In this document: positions 55,028 through 62,684 of the stretch, piece after piece
Numbering within the stretch: position 1 is the first letter of the stretch
Layout of the letters: every line of letters begins with the position of its first letter
Assembly: GCA_003478935.1 (NCBI GenBank)
Contig: QUFP01000013.1
Coordinates: forward strand, 43,439 to 107,438
Origin: Firmicutes bacterium AF25-13AC
GTDB lineage: Bacteria > Bacillota > Clostridia > Lachnospirales > Lachnospiraceae
Direction: 5' to 3'
DNA: 64,000 bases
Notes under the pieces: generated by a model
What the model was told of the DNA's origin: nothing
The model's input: only the letters and a program-made list of their open reading frames with translations
The model's database searches: none
Made by a program: the position numbers and the translations under genes

Positions 55028-56081
55028 ATGGAAAAGAGAGCAGATTGGATAAAAGAAATTTATGTAGATCAGGCAGATAATTTAAACAAGTTAAAAGCAC
55101 AAACAGATGTGACCGATTCAAAAGTGTAGATGGCATCAGTCAGATACAATATGAAATTCCAGGTTTTGTAGATTTCCACCTCCATGCAGGATGGACTGAT
55201 TTTGATCATGATGATCAGGAAAGAGAAGTAGCTTGGATGTAGAAGGGCGCATTAAGCGCTGCCTTAATGAACTTGTTGCTATGGGTTTTCGTATAGTTCG
55301 CGATGCAGGTGGGCTAGAGTGTATCAAGGCAGATGCATGGAAACAAAGCACTAAAGAAAATGCGCTTTCTGTTGTCGAATGCTCTGGAATGGTGAATGGT
55401 GAAAATGCTAAAGACAGTGCTTTTCAGAATTGTATAAAAAAACGAAACAGTCTGTGGGTAAAGATTTTTGCAACAGGCGGTGTCGGTGCACCACCAGAGA
55501 AAGTACTGATTCCAACAATGAAAAAAGAAATATTTTTCAAGCTGGTACAAGACTATCATGCGGCTGGAAAACTTGTCATGGTTCATACATGGGGCGGAGA
55601 CAGCCTAGACTGGTGCATTGAGGCAGGTGTGGATTCAGTCGAGCATGGTATTTACATGAATCAAAGACAGGCATATGAATTATCATCAAAAAACATACTC
55701 TACGTTCCGACAGCAGCAATTTATCAGCTGCTTGCCGATAATGATAATCCACTGCAGGTCGCATCATTTTTTGCAGAGCATGCGCGCCCAGCTGTTATAG
55801 CACATCAAAAAGCAGTGGAATATTGTGTAAAAGAAGGTGTTCGCATGACTTGCGGAACTGATTTTTATTCTGATCCAAAGCTGTTGGCTCACGAATATGA
55901 GGAAGTTTTTGCATTGCAGCGCTATGGTGTGCCTAAAGAGGAAGCTTGGGCGGCATTTTGTGGACAGACCCTTACAAAAAAAGAGACAGGTGCGTGTCTT
56001 CATTCGACAATCCGATTAAACCGCCATCCGTATGAGATTACTTCACCAGAAGAATTAAAAGCTGCGATTTGCAGAATGTGA
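55028..56081 (+). CDS. Amidohydrolase-family protein, split by two frameshifts
   Basis: Three consecutive frames make one protein of about 350 residues. Frame one gives the first ~30 residues; frame two carries IPGFVDFHLHAGWTDF with the HxH metal site; frame three from 55233 has VKIFATGGVGAP (Lys ligand position), MVHTWGGDS, DSVEHGIYM and TCGTDFYSD (metal Asp). Restoring one A near 55120 and one T near 55212 (giving VALDVEGR) makes one reading frame. Metal-dependent cytoplasmic hydrolase of amide bonds. Placed last in the peptide importer operon, it may hydrolyse the imported compound. The N-terminus is shorter than usual, and I cannot exclude a further miscall there. Confidence 0.82.
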
Positions 56082-56092
56082 AGAATAAGTTC

Positions 56093-56321
56093 TTGACATA
56101 TACCTGAAAATACGCTATAGTAAAAGTCCTTTTGCAAAAGAATGTACAGCATGTACTAGAACGGACAAACCCTAGAACGGACGGGCCCGAAGACGGGACA
56201 AACCGGATCAGATAGGTATTTTATGGCAAAATCCATAAAAGGCAGACCTACTTGGCAAGATACAGTTCACACATAAGTGAGAACCGTGATAGTTTTTGTA
56301 TGACTACCAGGAGGAAGTACG
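56093..56321 (+). promoter_or_regulatory. Strong promoter and long structured leader of the ABC-2 exporter operon
   Basis: TTGACA (56093-56098), 17-base spacer, TATAGT (56116-56121). The leader of about 190 bases contains a direct repeat, CTAGAACGGAC at 56156-56166 and 56172-56182, and a hairpin CCCG-AAGA-CGGG (56186-56197). A larger stem follows: TAGGT (56213-56217) and TTTTATGG (56219-56226) pairing with CCATAAAA (56233-56240) and ACCTA (56246-56250). A third stem GTTC-CAC/GTG-GAAC lies near 56266-56285. It looks like a riboswitch-type leader but matches no class I can name. Confidence 0.7.
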
Positions 56322-57110
56322 ATGATTACAGTACAAAATTTATGTAAGACCTATAAGGTCGCAAAGAGAAAAGCAGGCATGAGAGAAGCCTGCCGCAGCT
56401 TATTTCGGCGTGAATATGAAGAAATTCACGCACTTGATCACATCAGTTTTCAGATTGAGGACGGAGAGACAATCGGCTATATTGGCCCAAACGGAGCTGG
56501 TAAGAGTACTTCAATTAAGGTACTCAGCGGCATTTTAACGCCAGATGAGGGAACTTGCGTTGTCAATGGAAAAATTCCATGGAAGGATCGCATTTCATAT
56601 GTAAAGGATATCGGTGTTGTGTTTGGACAGCGAAGCCAGCTTTGGTGGGATGTGCCAGTAATTGACTCGTTTGAACTTTTGCGGGATATCTATTCTATTC
56701 CACAGGCAATGTATAAAAATAATCTTGAAGAACTGACAGAACTTCTAAACTTATCAGAGCTATTAAAAACACCGGCAAGACAGCTCTCACTTGGACAGCG
56801 AATGCGCTGTGAGATTGCGGCATCGCTTCTTCACAGTCCAAGCATTCTTTTCTTGGATGAGCCAACGATAGGACTTGATGCAGTGTCTAAACTTGCCGTG
56901 CGTGATTTTATTAAGCAGCTCAATCAAATCCACAAAACAACAGTAATATTGACTACTCACGATATGCAGGACATCGAAGCAATTACGCATCGTATTATGT
57001 TGATCGGAAAAGGGCGTATCTTGATGGATGGTAGTCCGCAGGAGTTAAAACAGGGTGCATCATCCATGGACGAGGCAGTTGTAAAGCTGTACCGCAGCCT
57101 TGAGATTTAA
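56322..57110 (+). CDS. ABC-2 transporter ATP-binding protein (NatA-like)
   Basis: 262 residues. Walker A GPNGAGKST, signature LSLGQRMR, Walker B LFLDEPTIGLD, and TTHDMQD with the H-loop. The FRREYEEIHALDHISF start is typical of the ATPases that pair with two DUF990/ABC2_membrane_6 permeases, which follow. Exports an unknown substrate or drug. AGGAGG precedes the ATG. The operon is read from a strong promoter with a structured leader. Confidence 0.93.
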   Translation: MITVQNLCKTYKVAKRKAGMREACRSLFRREYEEIHALDHISFQIEDGETIGYIGPNGAGKSTSIKVLSGILTPDEGTCVVNGKIPWKDRISYVKDIGVVFGQRSQLWWDVPVIDSFELLRDIYSIPQAMYKNNLEELTELLNLSELLKTPARQLSLGQRMRCEIAASLLHSPSILFLDEPTIGLDAVSKLAVRDFIKQLNQIHKTTVILTTHDMQDIEAITHRIMLIGKGRILMDGSPQELKQGASSMDEAVVKLYRSLEI

Positions 57111-57127
57111 GAGGGGAGATGAGTCAA

Positions 57128-57931
57128 ATGAAAAAGTATCTCTCTTTTTTTCGCATGCGCTTTTTGATGGGATTACAATATCGCGCAGCGGCAGCAGCTG
57201 GTGTTATCACCCAGTTTACATGGGGATTTATGGAACTTCTTGTCTTTAGAGCATTTTATCAGGCAGATGCGTCTGCTTTCCCAATGAGCTTTGAAGCTGT
57301 CGTCAGCTATATTTGGCTGCAACAGGCATTTTTGGCGCTGTTTATGGCATGGATGATGGAACCTGAGATTTTTTCGTCTATTATGGATGGAAATATTGCG
57401 TATGAGATGTGCCGCCCTGTCCATATTTATTCCATGTGGTTTGCAAGAAGTGTCGCGAACCGTGTGTCAAAGGCATTGCTTCGCTGTGCACCAATTTTAG
57501 TTGTGGCACTATTTTTGCCAAAGCCATATCGATTGATGCTTCCACAGGATCCAATGACGCTTTTCTTATTTTTTCTGACAATGATACTTGGAACATTAGT
57601 AACAGTTGCAATCGGCGTGATTATTTATACCAGCTGCTGTTTTACGATTTCTGCCCAAGGCATTCGCATTTTTTATGCATCAGCGTGTGAGCTTTTGTCA
57701 GGTCAGATCGTGCCGCTTCCATTTATGCCAGAGGTGGTACAGCGTGTGTTAAAGGTGCTTCCGTTTGCCGCTATGCAGAATGTGCCATTTCGAATTTATT
57801 CAGGCGATTTATCAGGCCACGCCAGGGCAGAGGCAATTTTTCTTCAAATATTTTGGCTCATTGTGCTTGTTGGAGTTGGATGGCAATTTGCTAAGCTTGC
57901 CGAAAAAAAGCTAGTTGTGCAGGGAGGGTGA
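57128..57931 (+). CDS. ABC-2 transporter permease (DUF990-like)
   Basis: About 267 residues with six membrane helices. The ATG at 57128 is nine bases after GGGGAG; an ATG nine bases earlier overlaps that site. FRMRFLMGLQYRAAAAAGVITQ and the later YEMCRPVHIYSMWFAR match the ABC-2 permease family 6 (DUF990). It forms a heterodimeric channel with the next gene, three bases downstream. Confidence 0.88.
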   Translation: MKKYLSFFRMRFLMGLQYRAAAAAGVITQFTWGFMELLVFRAFYQADASAFPMSFEAVVSYIWLQQAFLALFMAWMMEPEIFSSIMDGNIAYEMCRPVHIYSMWFARSVANRVSKALLRCAPILVVALFLPKPYRLMLPQDPMTLFLFFLTMILGTLVTVAIGVIIYTSCCFTISAQGIRIFYASACELLSGQIVPLPFMPEVVQRVLKVLPFAAMQNVPFRIYSGDLSGHARAEAIFLQIFWLIVLVGVGWQFAKLAEKKLVVQGG

Positions 57932-57934
57932 GTC

Positions 57935-58809
57935 ATGGAAGATAAAATAAAAAACAAGAATGGAAAGTTAGAAAAGACAAATAAGAAAGAAAAGATGGAG
58001 AAGTTGCATAAAAAGGACAAAAAAGTTTCTGCATTAAGATTGTATTGCCATTATATTAGCATTCATGTGCGAAGTACTATGCAGTATAAGACATCCTTTT
58101 TCCTGACAACACTTGGACAATTTTTATTTTCTTTTAATGTATTTGTGGGAATTACATTTATGTTTCAGCGTTTTCATGAAGTTAAAGGTTTTACATACAG
58201 CGAAGTTTTGATTTGTTATGCGCTTGTGCTAGTCGAATTTTCTCTGGCAGAAATGTTTGCCAGAGGCTTTGACAGTTTTTCAGGCATGGTGCGCCATGCC
58301 GAATTTGACCGTGTGCTAGTACGGCCGAGAAACGAAGTCCTCAGGTTCTTGGAAGCAAATTTGAGTTGTCAAGATGCGGACGCGCCTTTCAGGCGGTGAT
58401 TTTGTTTATATATGGTGTCATGACTGTACAGATAGATTGGAATCTGACGCGTGTGTTAACAGTTATTTTTATGTTGATCGGAGGAGCCGCTGTATTTTCA
58501 GGATTGTTTATGGTGTATGCAGCGCTTTGCTTTTTTACACTTGATGGTCTTGAGTTCATGAACATACTAACAGACGGAGCAAGAGAGTACGGCAAATATC
58601 CAATTGGTATTTATGGAAAGCGTATGCTTTTATTTTGTACACTCATTGTTCCGTATGCGCTGATTCAATATTATCCGCTCTTATATTTGCTGGGAAGAAC
58701 CACTTCTCTCTTGAACATGGTGATGCCACTATTTGCTGTTCTTTTTTTGATCCCGTGTTATGTGTTGTGGCGCGTTGGCGTGCGCCACTACAAGTCTAGC
58801 GGATCGTAA
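57935..58809 (+). CDS. ABC-2 transporter permease (DUF990-like), split by one frameshift
   Basis: About 291 residues if repaired. The first frame, with a lysine-rich N-terminus, is good to RPRNEV and then runs into a stop; the second continues LSRCGRAFQAVILFIYGV. Adding one base near 58341 yields VLQVLGSKFELSRCGRAF, the expected sequence. Six helices in total, homologous to the preceding permease. Again a single-base loss in an otherwise healthy gene. Confidence 0.87.
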
Positions 58810-58847
58810 GAAATTCTGAATAGCTACAAAATTTATCGTAAAAGTAC

Positions 58848-58878
58848 TTGACTGAAGTTAACTTTAGGTTTGTATAAT
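58848..58878 (+). promoter_or_regulatory. Promoter of the DUF362 gene
   Basis: TTGACT (58848-58853), 19-base spacer, TATAAT (58873-58878) with an upstream TTTG. Good boxes with a slightly long spacer. The ATG at 58924 has AGAGGAG upstream. Confidence 0.65.
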
Positions 58879-58923
58879 ATGGTTAGACCTTTTTGGAAAT
58901 CACGAAAAAGAGGAGAAAAAACG

Positions 58924-59790
58924 ATGGCAAAAGTATTTTTTACAAGAGAAATTACACCTGAAAAAGTAGTAAAGTTATATGAGATGGCTGGCAAGGAATT
59001 GACCGGAAAGGTTGCAGTGAAACTTCATTCCGGTGAGAAGGGAAATCAGAACTTCCTTGGACCAGATTTCTGGCGTCCGGTAATCGAGAAGGTTGGTGGA
59101 ACTGTTGTTGAGTGTAACACCGCATATGATGGTGCGAGAAACACAACCGAAAAGCACAGACTGTTGATGAAGGAGCATGGCTGGGATCGCTATTTTGATG
59201 TCGATCTGATGGATGCAGAGGGACCAGATCTGGAACTGAGCATTCCAAATGGAAAGATGATCAAGAAGAACTTTGTTGGAAAGAACATGGCAAATTATGA
59301 TTCCATGCTTGTATTGTCACACTTCAAGGGTCATCCGATGGGCGGATACGGCGGAGCATTAAAGCAGCTTTCCATTGGCTGTGCATCTTCTTTTGGAAAG
59401 GCCTATATCCACGGTGCAGGTGTGCCTGAGGAGAAGTGGACTGCGGATCACGATTCCTTTCTGGAATCTATGGCAGATGCTGCATCCTCTGTTGTTGAGT
59501 ATTTCAAGGGCAATATTGTCTATGTCAATGTTATGAAGAATATGTCTGTAGACTGTGACTGTTGTAGCGTAGCAGAGGATCCGTGCATGAAGGATATTGG
59601 TATTCTTGTATCCCTTGATCCGATTGCAATTGATCAGGCTTGCATTGATCTTGTTTATGCGGCAACCGACGATCCGGGTCAGAAGCATTTTCTGGAGCGT
59701 GTCGAGAGCAGAAATGGTGTTCATACCATCGAGGCTGCGGCAGCACTTGGATACGGCAGCAGAGAGTATGAGCTTGTGACCGTTGAGTAA
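58924..59790 (+). CDS. DUF362-domain protein
   Basis: About 288 residues; the ATG at 58924 follows AGAGGAG and an earlier in-frame ATG is inside the promoter. DUF362 features: VAVKLHSGEKGNQNFLGPDF near residue 30, DSMLVLSHFKGHPMGGYGGA and IGCASSFGKAYIHG in the middle, and a cysteine-rich DCDCCSVAEDPCM that may hold a metal or Fe-S cluster. Related proteins often carry a C-terminal ferredoxin domain, missing here. Biochemical role not established for this subgroup; redox or metal-related. A good terminator follows. Confidence 0.88.
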   Translation: MAKVFFTREITPEKVVKLYEMAGKELTGKVAVKLHSGEKGNQNFLGPDFWRPVIEKVGGTVVECNTAYDGARNTTEKHRLLMKEHGWDRYFDVDLMDAEGPDLELSIPNGKMIKKNFVGKNMANYDSMLVLSHFKGHPMGGYGGALKQLSIGCASSFGKAYIHGAGVPEEKWTADHDSFLESMADAASSVVEYFKGNIVYVNVMKNMSVDCDCCSVAEDPCMKDIGILVSLDPIAIDQACIDLVYAATDDPGQKHFLERVESRNGVHTIEAAAALGYGSREYELVTVE

Positions 59791-59838
59791 GTAACGTATT
59801 AAACACATAAAGAAACAGAAAGAGTATAAAGAAGCATG

Positions 59839-59906
59839 AAAAGCATCCGAATTGTGACAAGCGAAAAAATGTTGTCTGGTTTAAGTCGGATGCTTTTCTT
59901 TTTTTG
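59839..59906 (+). terminator. Rho-independent terminator
   Basis: Perfect 12-bp stem AAAAGCATCCGA (59839-59850) with TCGGATGCTTTT (59886-59897), an inner GACAA/TTGTC pairing, then a T-rich tail to 59906. Ends the DUF362 transcript. Confidence 0.9.
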
Positions 59907-59935
59907 ACTTCTTGATTTTTTGAATTATCAATAGT

Positions 59936-60397
59936 TCAGATGGTGGTGTCTTCTTCGTGATAGTTCACATTTCGGTCATAATGATGGAACTGCGTTAGGC
60001 GGTCTGTCTTATGACCATCTGGACAACAAGCAGTAAGTTTTGCCTTTAGTTCATCCATTTCAGCAAGGCTAAGCTTTGTGTAACTACCTTCTGGGCGGCG
60101 CACATAGTAGCGAAAAGAGAAAAGATCACGCTTCTCCTCGGAAGCTTCTTCTGTCGTCCAGAACTCATGGAACGAAGTAAAACGCTTGTCGTAGAAATCT
60201 TTTTCAAAGCGGTCAAAGCCGGTTTGATTTTCATAGAAATAATGGCGGTTTCCATCCTTATATATCACTTCAATATAAGAAAAGACCTCCTCAGTACCTT
60301 GCCCCGGGCAGCAACATCCAAGGTTAAACACGATATCATTCATAACATGGCCCTCACGCCATGCAGAAACGTTTTCTGGTGATAAAGAAAAATCCAT
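59936..60397 (-). CDS. Uncharacterised small protein
   Basis: 153 residues that I do not recognise. It starts MDFSLSPENVSAWREGHVMN and has a LGCCCPGQGTEE motif near residue 27 and CCPDGHKTDR near residue 128. Five cysteines, many aromatic and charged residues, no membrane segment or signal peptide. The sequence looks like a folded soluble protein, possibly metal-binding. GAGGAGG precedes the ATG. It converges with the DUF362 gene and is followed upstream by the short palindrome at 60419. Confidence 0.72.
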   Translation of the reverse strand: MDFSLSPENVSAWREGHVMNDIVFNLGCCCPGQGTEEVFSYIEVIYKDGNRHYFYENQTGFDRFEKDFYDKRFTSFHEFWTTEEASEEKRDLFSFRYYVRRPEGSYTKLSLAEMDELKAKLTACCPDGHKTDRLTQFHHYDRNVNYHEEDTTI

Positions 60398-60418
60398 AGT
60401 AAGACCTCCTCATAATGA

Positions 60419-60453
60419 GTTACTGTTCACAGGGCTTTGCCGTGAACTGTAAC
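60419..60453. repeat. 35-bp palindrome with MITE-like ends
   Basis: GTTACTGTTCAC (60419-60430) and GTGAACTGTAAC (60442-60453) form an inverted repeat with one mismatch around an 11-base centre. The arms share the GTTAC-x-GTTCA core of the nearby MITE ends, suggesting a minimal relic, but flanking bases give no clear duplication. It lies just upstream of the small unknown gene and could act as its operator. Confidence 0.65.
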
Positions 60454-60556
60454 ATTAAATGAACCTGTTATTTTTGTATTATCATATCATATATTGACAA
60501 AACGGGCAACAACTAGTAGACTTAATTGGAAACGTTGGAAAATAATAGAAGTAAAG

Positions 60557-60747
60557 GTTACTGTTCATGCGTAATGTAACGAAAGCCCTTCGGTGCAATG
60601 GTTTCGTCGACGGACCAAACTCAGCAGGTTCCTTCTATGTTCTTTCTTATTATACATTATTTTGAAAGACCTGCTTCAAGTGTCCGTCTCGTGAAATCCA
60701 TTCACCTTCGGGCTTGCCGCAATATTGGCTTATCCATGAACAGTAAC
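60557..60747. mobile_element. MITE-like element, 191-bp full copy
   Basis: Perfect 13-bp terminal inverted repeats GTTACTGTTCATG (60557-60569) and CATGAACAGTAAC (60735-60747). An exact 8-bp target duplication AAGTAAAG flanks it (60549-60556, 60748-60755). Inside are nested stems: GACGGAC (60609-60615) with GTCCGTC (60682-60688) and GCAGGT (60624-60629) with ACCTGC (60669-60674). No coding frame, so it must be mobilised in trans. It occupies most of the gap before the NUDIX gene. Confidence 0.95.
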
Positions 60748-60774
60748 AAGTAAAGAGGAAGAGAGGAAAACACT

Positions 60775-61293
60775 ATGCAGGCAAAACAGGAAAAATGGGA
60801 CTTATATGATCAGCAGGGCAGAAAAACAGGAAAGACCATTCAGGCAGGCGAGAATGTTCCGCAAGGATATTGTCTGTACTGTGTTGGTATCTGGGTAATT
60901 GACAGCGAGAAGAAGATTTTGCTCACAAAGCGAAGCAGTCAGAAACGTTATGCACCTGGTAAGTGGGAGAACACAGGTGGTCATATGATTTCAGGAGAGA
61001 CAAGCAGACATGCCATTGTGCGTGAGCTTAAGGAAGAAACAGGCATTCAGATTGAAGAAAATGAGCTGATTGAGCTTGGAGATAATCATATTGGTCAGTT
61101 CCTTGGCGATAATTATGCCGTTTTTAAAGATGTGGCACTTGATGAGGTTCATCTTGAAGAAGGAGAGACAGAGGATGTTATTAAGGTAACACTTCCACAG
61201 CTTGAGGAAATGGCAGAGAAGAAGATGCTTAGTCCTGCAGTGTGGGATCACATGGCTGGATATAAGGATGAGTTTTATCGTTTGTTCGATTAA
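60775..61293 (+). CDS. NUDIX hydrolase
   Basis: 172 residues. The Nudix box is complete: GGHMISGETSRHAIVREL followed by KEETGI (G-x5-E-x7-RE-x2-EE-x-G). The N-terminal WDLYDQQGRKTGKTI and YCLYCVGIWVID resemble isopentenyl-diphosphate isomerase-like and YfcD-type Nudix proteins. Hydrolyses a nucleoside-diphosphate-linked compound; substrate unknown. AGAGAGG precedes the ATG. The full MITE ends 27 bases upstream. Confidence 0.92.
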   Translation: MQAKQEKWDLYDQQGRKTGKTIQAGENVPQGYCLYCVGIWVIDSEKKILLTKRSSQKRYAPGKWENTGGHMISGETSRHAIVRELKEETGIQIEENELIELGDNHIGQFLGDNYAVFKDVALDEVHLEEGETEDVIKVTLPQLEEMAEKKMLSPAVWDHMAGYKDEFYRLFD

Positions 61294-61371
61294 GCAGATA
61301 TTAAAAACAAAGCCAATACAAGTATATTTGCAGAATAGGCTTTGTAATGAAAACGAAGAAAGAGGTGCGGC

Positions 61372-62343
61372 ATGAGTCAGCTGTTAATAAAGTCACAGGA
61401 CATTCGCTATACAAAGCTTACATTTACAATCGAATTTACAGAGGATACCATGCTGCCGAAACAGAAAGTTTCCGCTATACGTGGCGGAATTGGTGAAATG
61501 CTGCTGCGTGCTAATTGCGTGCGAGGGCGCGAATGTGAAAAATGTGATTTTGCAGATGAATGTATCGTGCAGCGCATCATGTATTCTAAATATGAAAAGA
61601 AGCCATCTTTTGTGACAACAGGCGAGAGCGTAGGCTATGTGCTTGAATGTGATAATTATAAGGAAGAGTTTTATCAGGGAGATCAGTTAAGCTTTCAGCT
61701 AATTCTCTTCGGAAAAAATATTGTTTACTTTAATCAATATCTTCAGGCAATCAGCATGCTCGGAGCATCAGGTCTTGGCAAGCATCAGGCACATTTTATT
61801 ATTGTTTCTGTTAAAAATCAGTATTGGCAGGATATTCTTGTAAATAACAGCATTCAAATGGGAAATTATCAAATTTCCACGCTGGGAGAATATATTGATT
61901 ACCGAATGAGACAGCTGCAAAAAGTACAACAGGGAAGTTTGTCTAAGGTAAGTGACGCTTGCTATTCAGGGATGTTGACGTTTCATACACCATTTACGGT
62001 AAAATATCAGGGAGAATTTATTCGTGATCTTCAAATGGATCCAATCATCGCGTCCATTCGCCGCCGCCTTTACATGCTGGACTGCTTTGAAGGCATCGAA
62101 GCAGAAATATTTTGGGAAGAAACGCCAGAGACAGCTGTTACTACGCGTCAGCAGTCAAGATTAGAAGGAGTCAATCGCTATTCAAATAGAAAAGACAGCG
62201 CAATGACACTTCGTGGAATCAAAGGAAAAGTTTGGTTTAATGATGCAAATGAAGATACAATGAAACTGCTGTTTGCAGGAGAATTGCTTCATATTGGAAA
62301 AAACAGCAGCTTTGGATTTGGGGAGTATCAGGTGATGTGGTAA
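61372..62343 (+). CDS. cas6: CRISPR endoribonuclease Cas6
   Basis: 323 residues of the RAMP superfamily, Cas6 type as found with type III and I systems. The C-terminal domain shows the diagnostic order: RQQSRLEGVNRYSNRKDSA, LRGIKGKVWF, and the glycine-rich LLHIGKNSSFGFGEYQVMW. An N-terminal CVRGRECEKCDFADEC segment may bind zinc. Cas6 cuts pre-crRNA at the base of the repeat hairpin to leave an 8-base 5' handle. AAGAGGTGCGGC lies before the ATG. No other cas gene is in the window; the array starts at 63907, with rsgA between. Confidence 0.88.
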   Translation: MSQLLIKSQDIRYTKLTFTIEFTEDTMLPKQKVSAIRGGIGEMLLRANCVRGRECEKCDFADECIVQRIMYSKYEKKPSFVTTGESVGYVLECDNYKEEFYQGDQLSFQLILFGKNIVYFNQYLQAISMLGASGLGKHQAHFIIVSVKNQYWQDILVNNSIQMGNYQISTLGEYIDYRMRQLQKVQQGSLSKVSDACYSGMLTFHTPFTVKYQGEFIRDLQMDPIIASIRRRLYMLDCFEGIEAEIFWEETPETAVTTRQQSRLEGVNRYSNRKDSAMTLRGIKGKVWFNDANEDTMKLLFAGELLHIGKNSSFGFGEYQVMW

Positions 62344-62388
62344 TGAATTTTCCACCTGAAGTTTCACGAAGGTGGCTTCGGCGAAGTG

Positions 62389-62479
62389 TTTGTCGGCGTC
62401 ACTTTTCCGCGGGTACCTGTTACACGCCTTATTATCATATGTTCTTTGAAAGTCCCGCTACAACGTTCCGCCTCGTAAA
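62389..62479 (+). repeat. Dispersed structured repeat, family 2, copy 2
   Basis: Near-identical to 44121-44212; differences are confined to the central AT-rich stretch and a few single bases. A seven-base inverted pair CGTAAAT/ATTTACG follows just downstream (from about 62474). It lies 46 bases beyond the cas6 stop. Confidence 0.85.
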
Positions 62480-62535
62480 TCACATTCGCCTCAGTCACCA
62501 TTTACGTAGTGAAGGGGGCACCACAAGAGTTCTGC

Positions 62536-62564
62536 GTGGTAACAGCCCGCGAGGGCATTAGAGC
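62536..62564 (+). repeat. Degenerate CRISPR-repeat-like sequence
   Basis: GTGGTAACAGCCC, then GCGAGGGCATTAG, matches about 21 of 26 positions of the CRISPR repeat at 63907. The hairpin is kept: GCCC (62545-62548), GCGA loop, GGGC (62553-62556), with ATT after it. The tetraloop changed from GAGA to GCGA, still GNRA. No second copy is adjacent, so it is a lone relic or a related structured element. Confidence 0.55.
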
Positions 62565-62601
62565 AAAAATAAATGGAAAAATTCTCGGGACGCCTGTAAT
62601 A

Positions 62602-62630
62602 TTGACATAGACAAGTTGAATTTCTATAAT
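62602..62630 (+). promoter_or_regulatory. Consensus promoter of rsgA
   Basis: TTGACA (62602-62607), exactly 17 bases, TATAAT (62625-62630). The short leader then has a hairpin CAGAGG/CCTCTG near 62642-62660 before the ribosome binding site AGGGGAG. Confidence 0.9.
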
Positions 62631-62684
62631 CTTTTTAAAAACAGAGGTCATTAGCCTCTGGCATAAAGACAGGGGAGATTAGAA

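Noticed and set aside
56128..56300. c-di-GMP-I or guanidine riboswitch
   Set aside because: GACAAACC and GACGGG segments recall these classes, but the order, tetraloop and conserved core bases do not fit either.
61307..61345. Terminator after the NUDIX gene
   Set aside because: ACAAAGCC and GGCTTTGT pair, but the loop is large and no T run follows, so it was not listed as a terminator.
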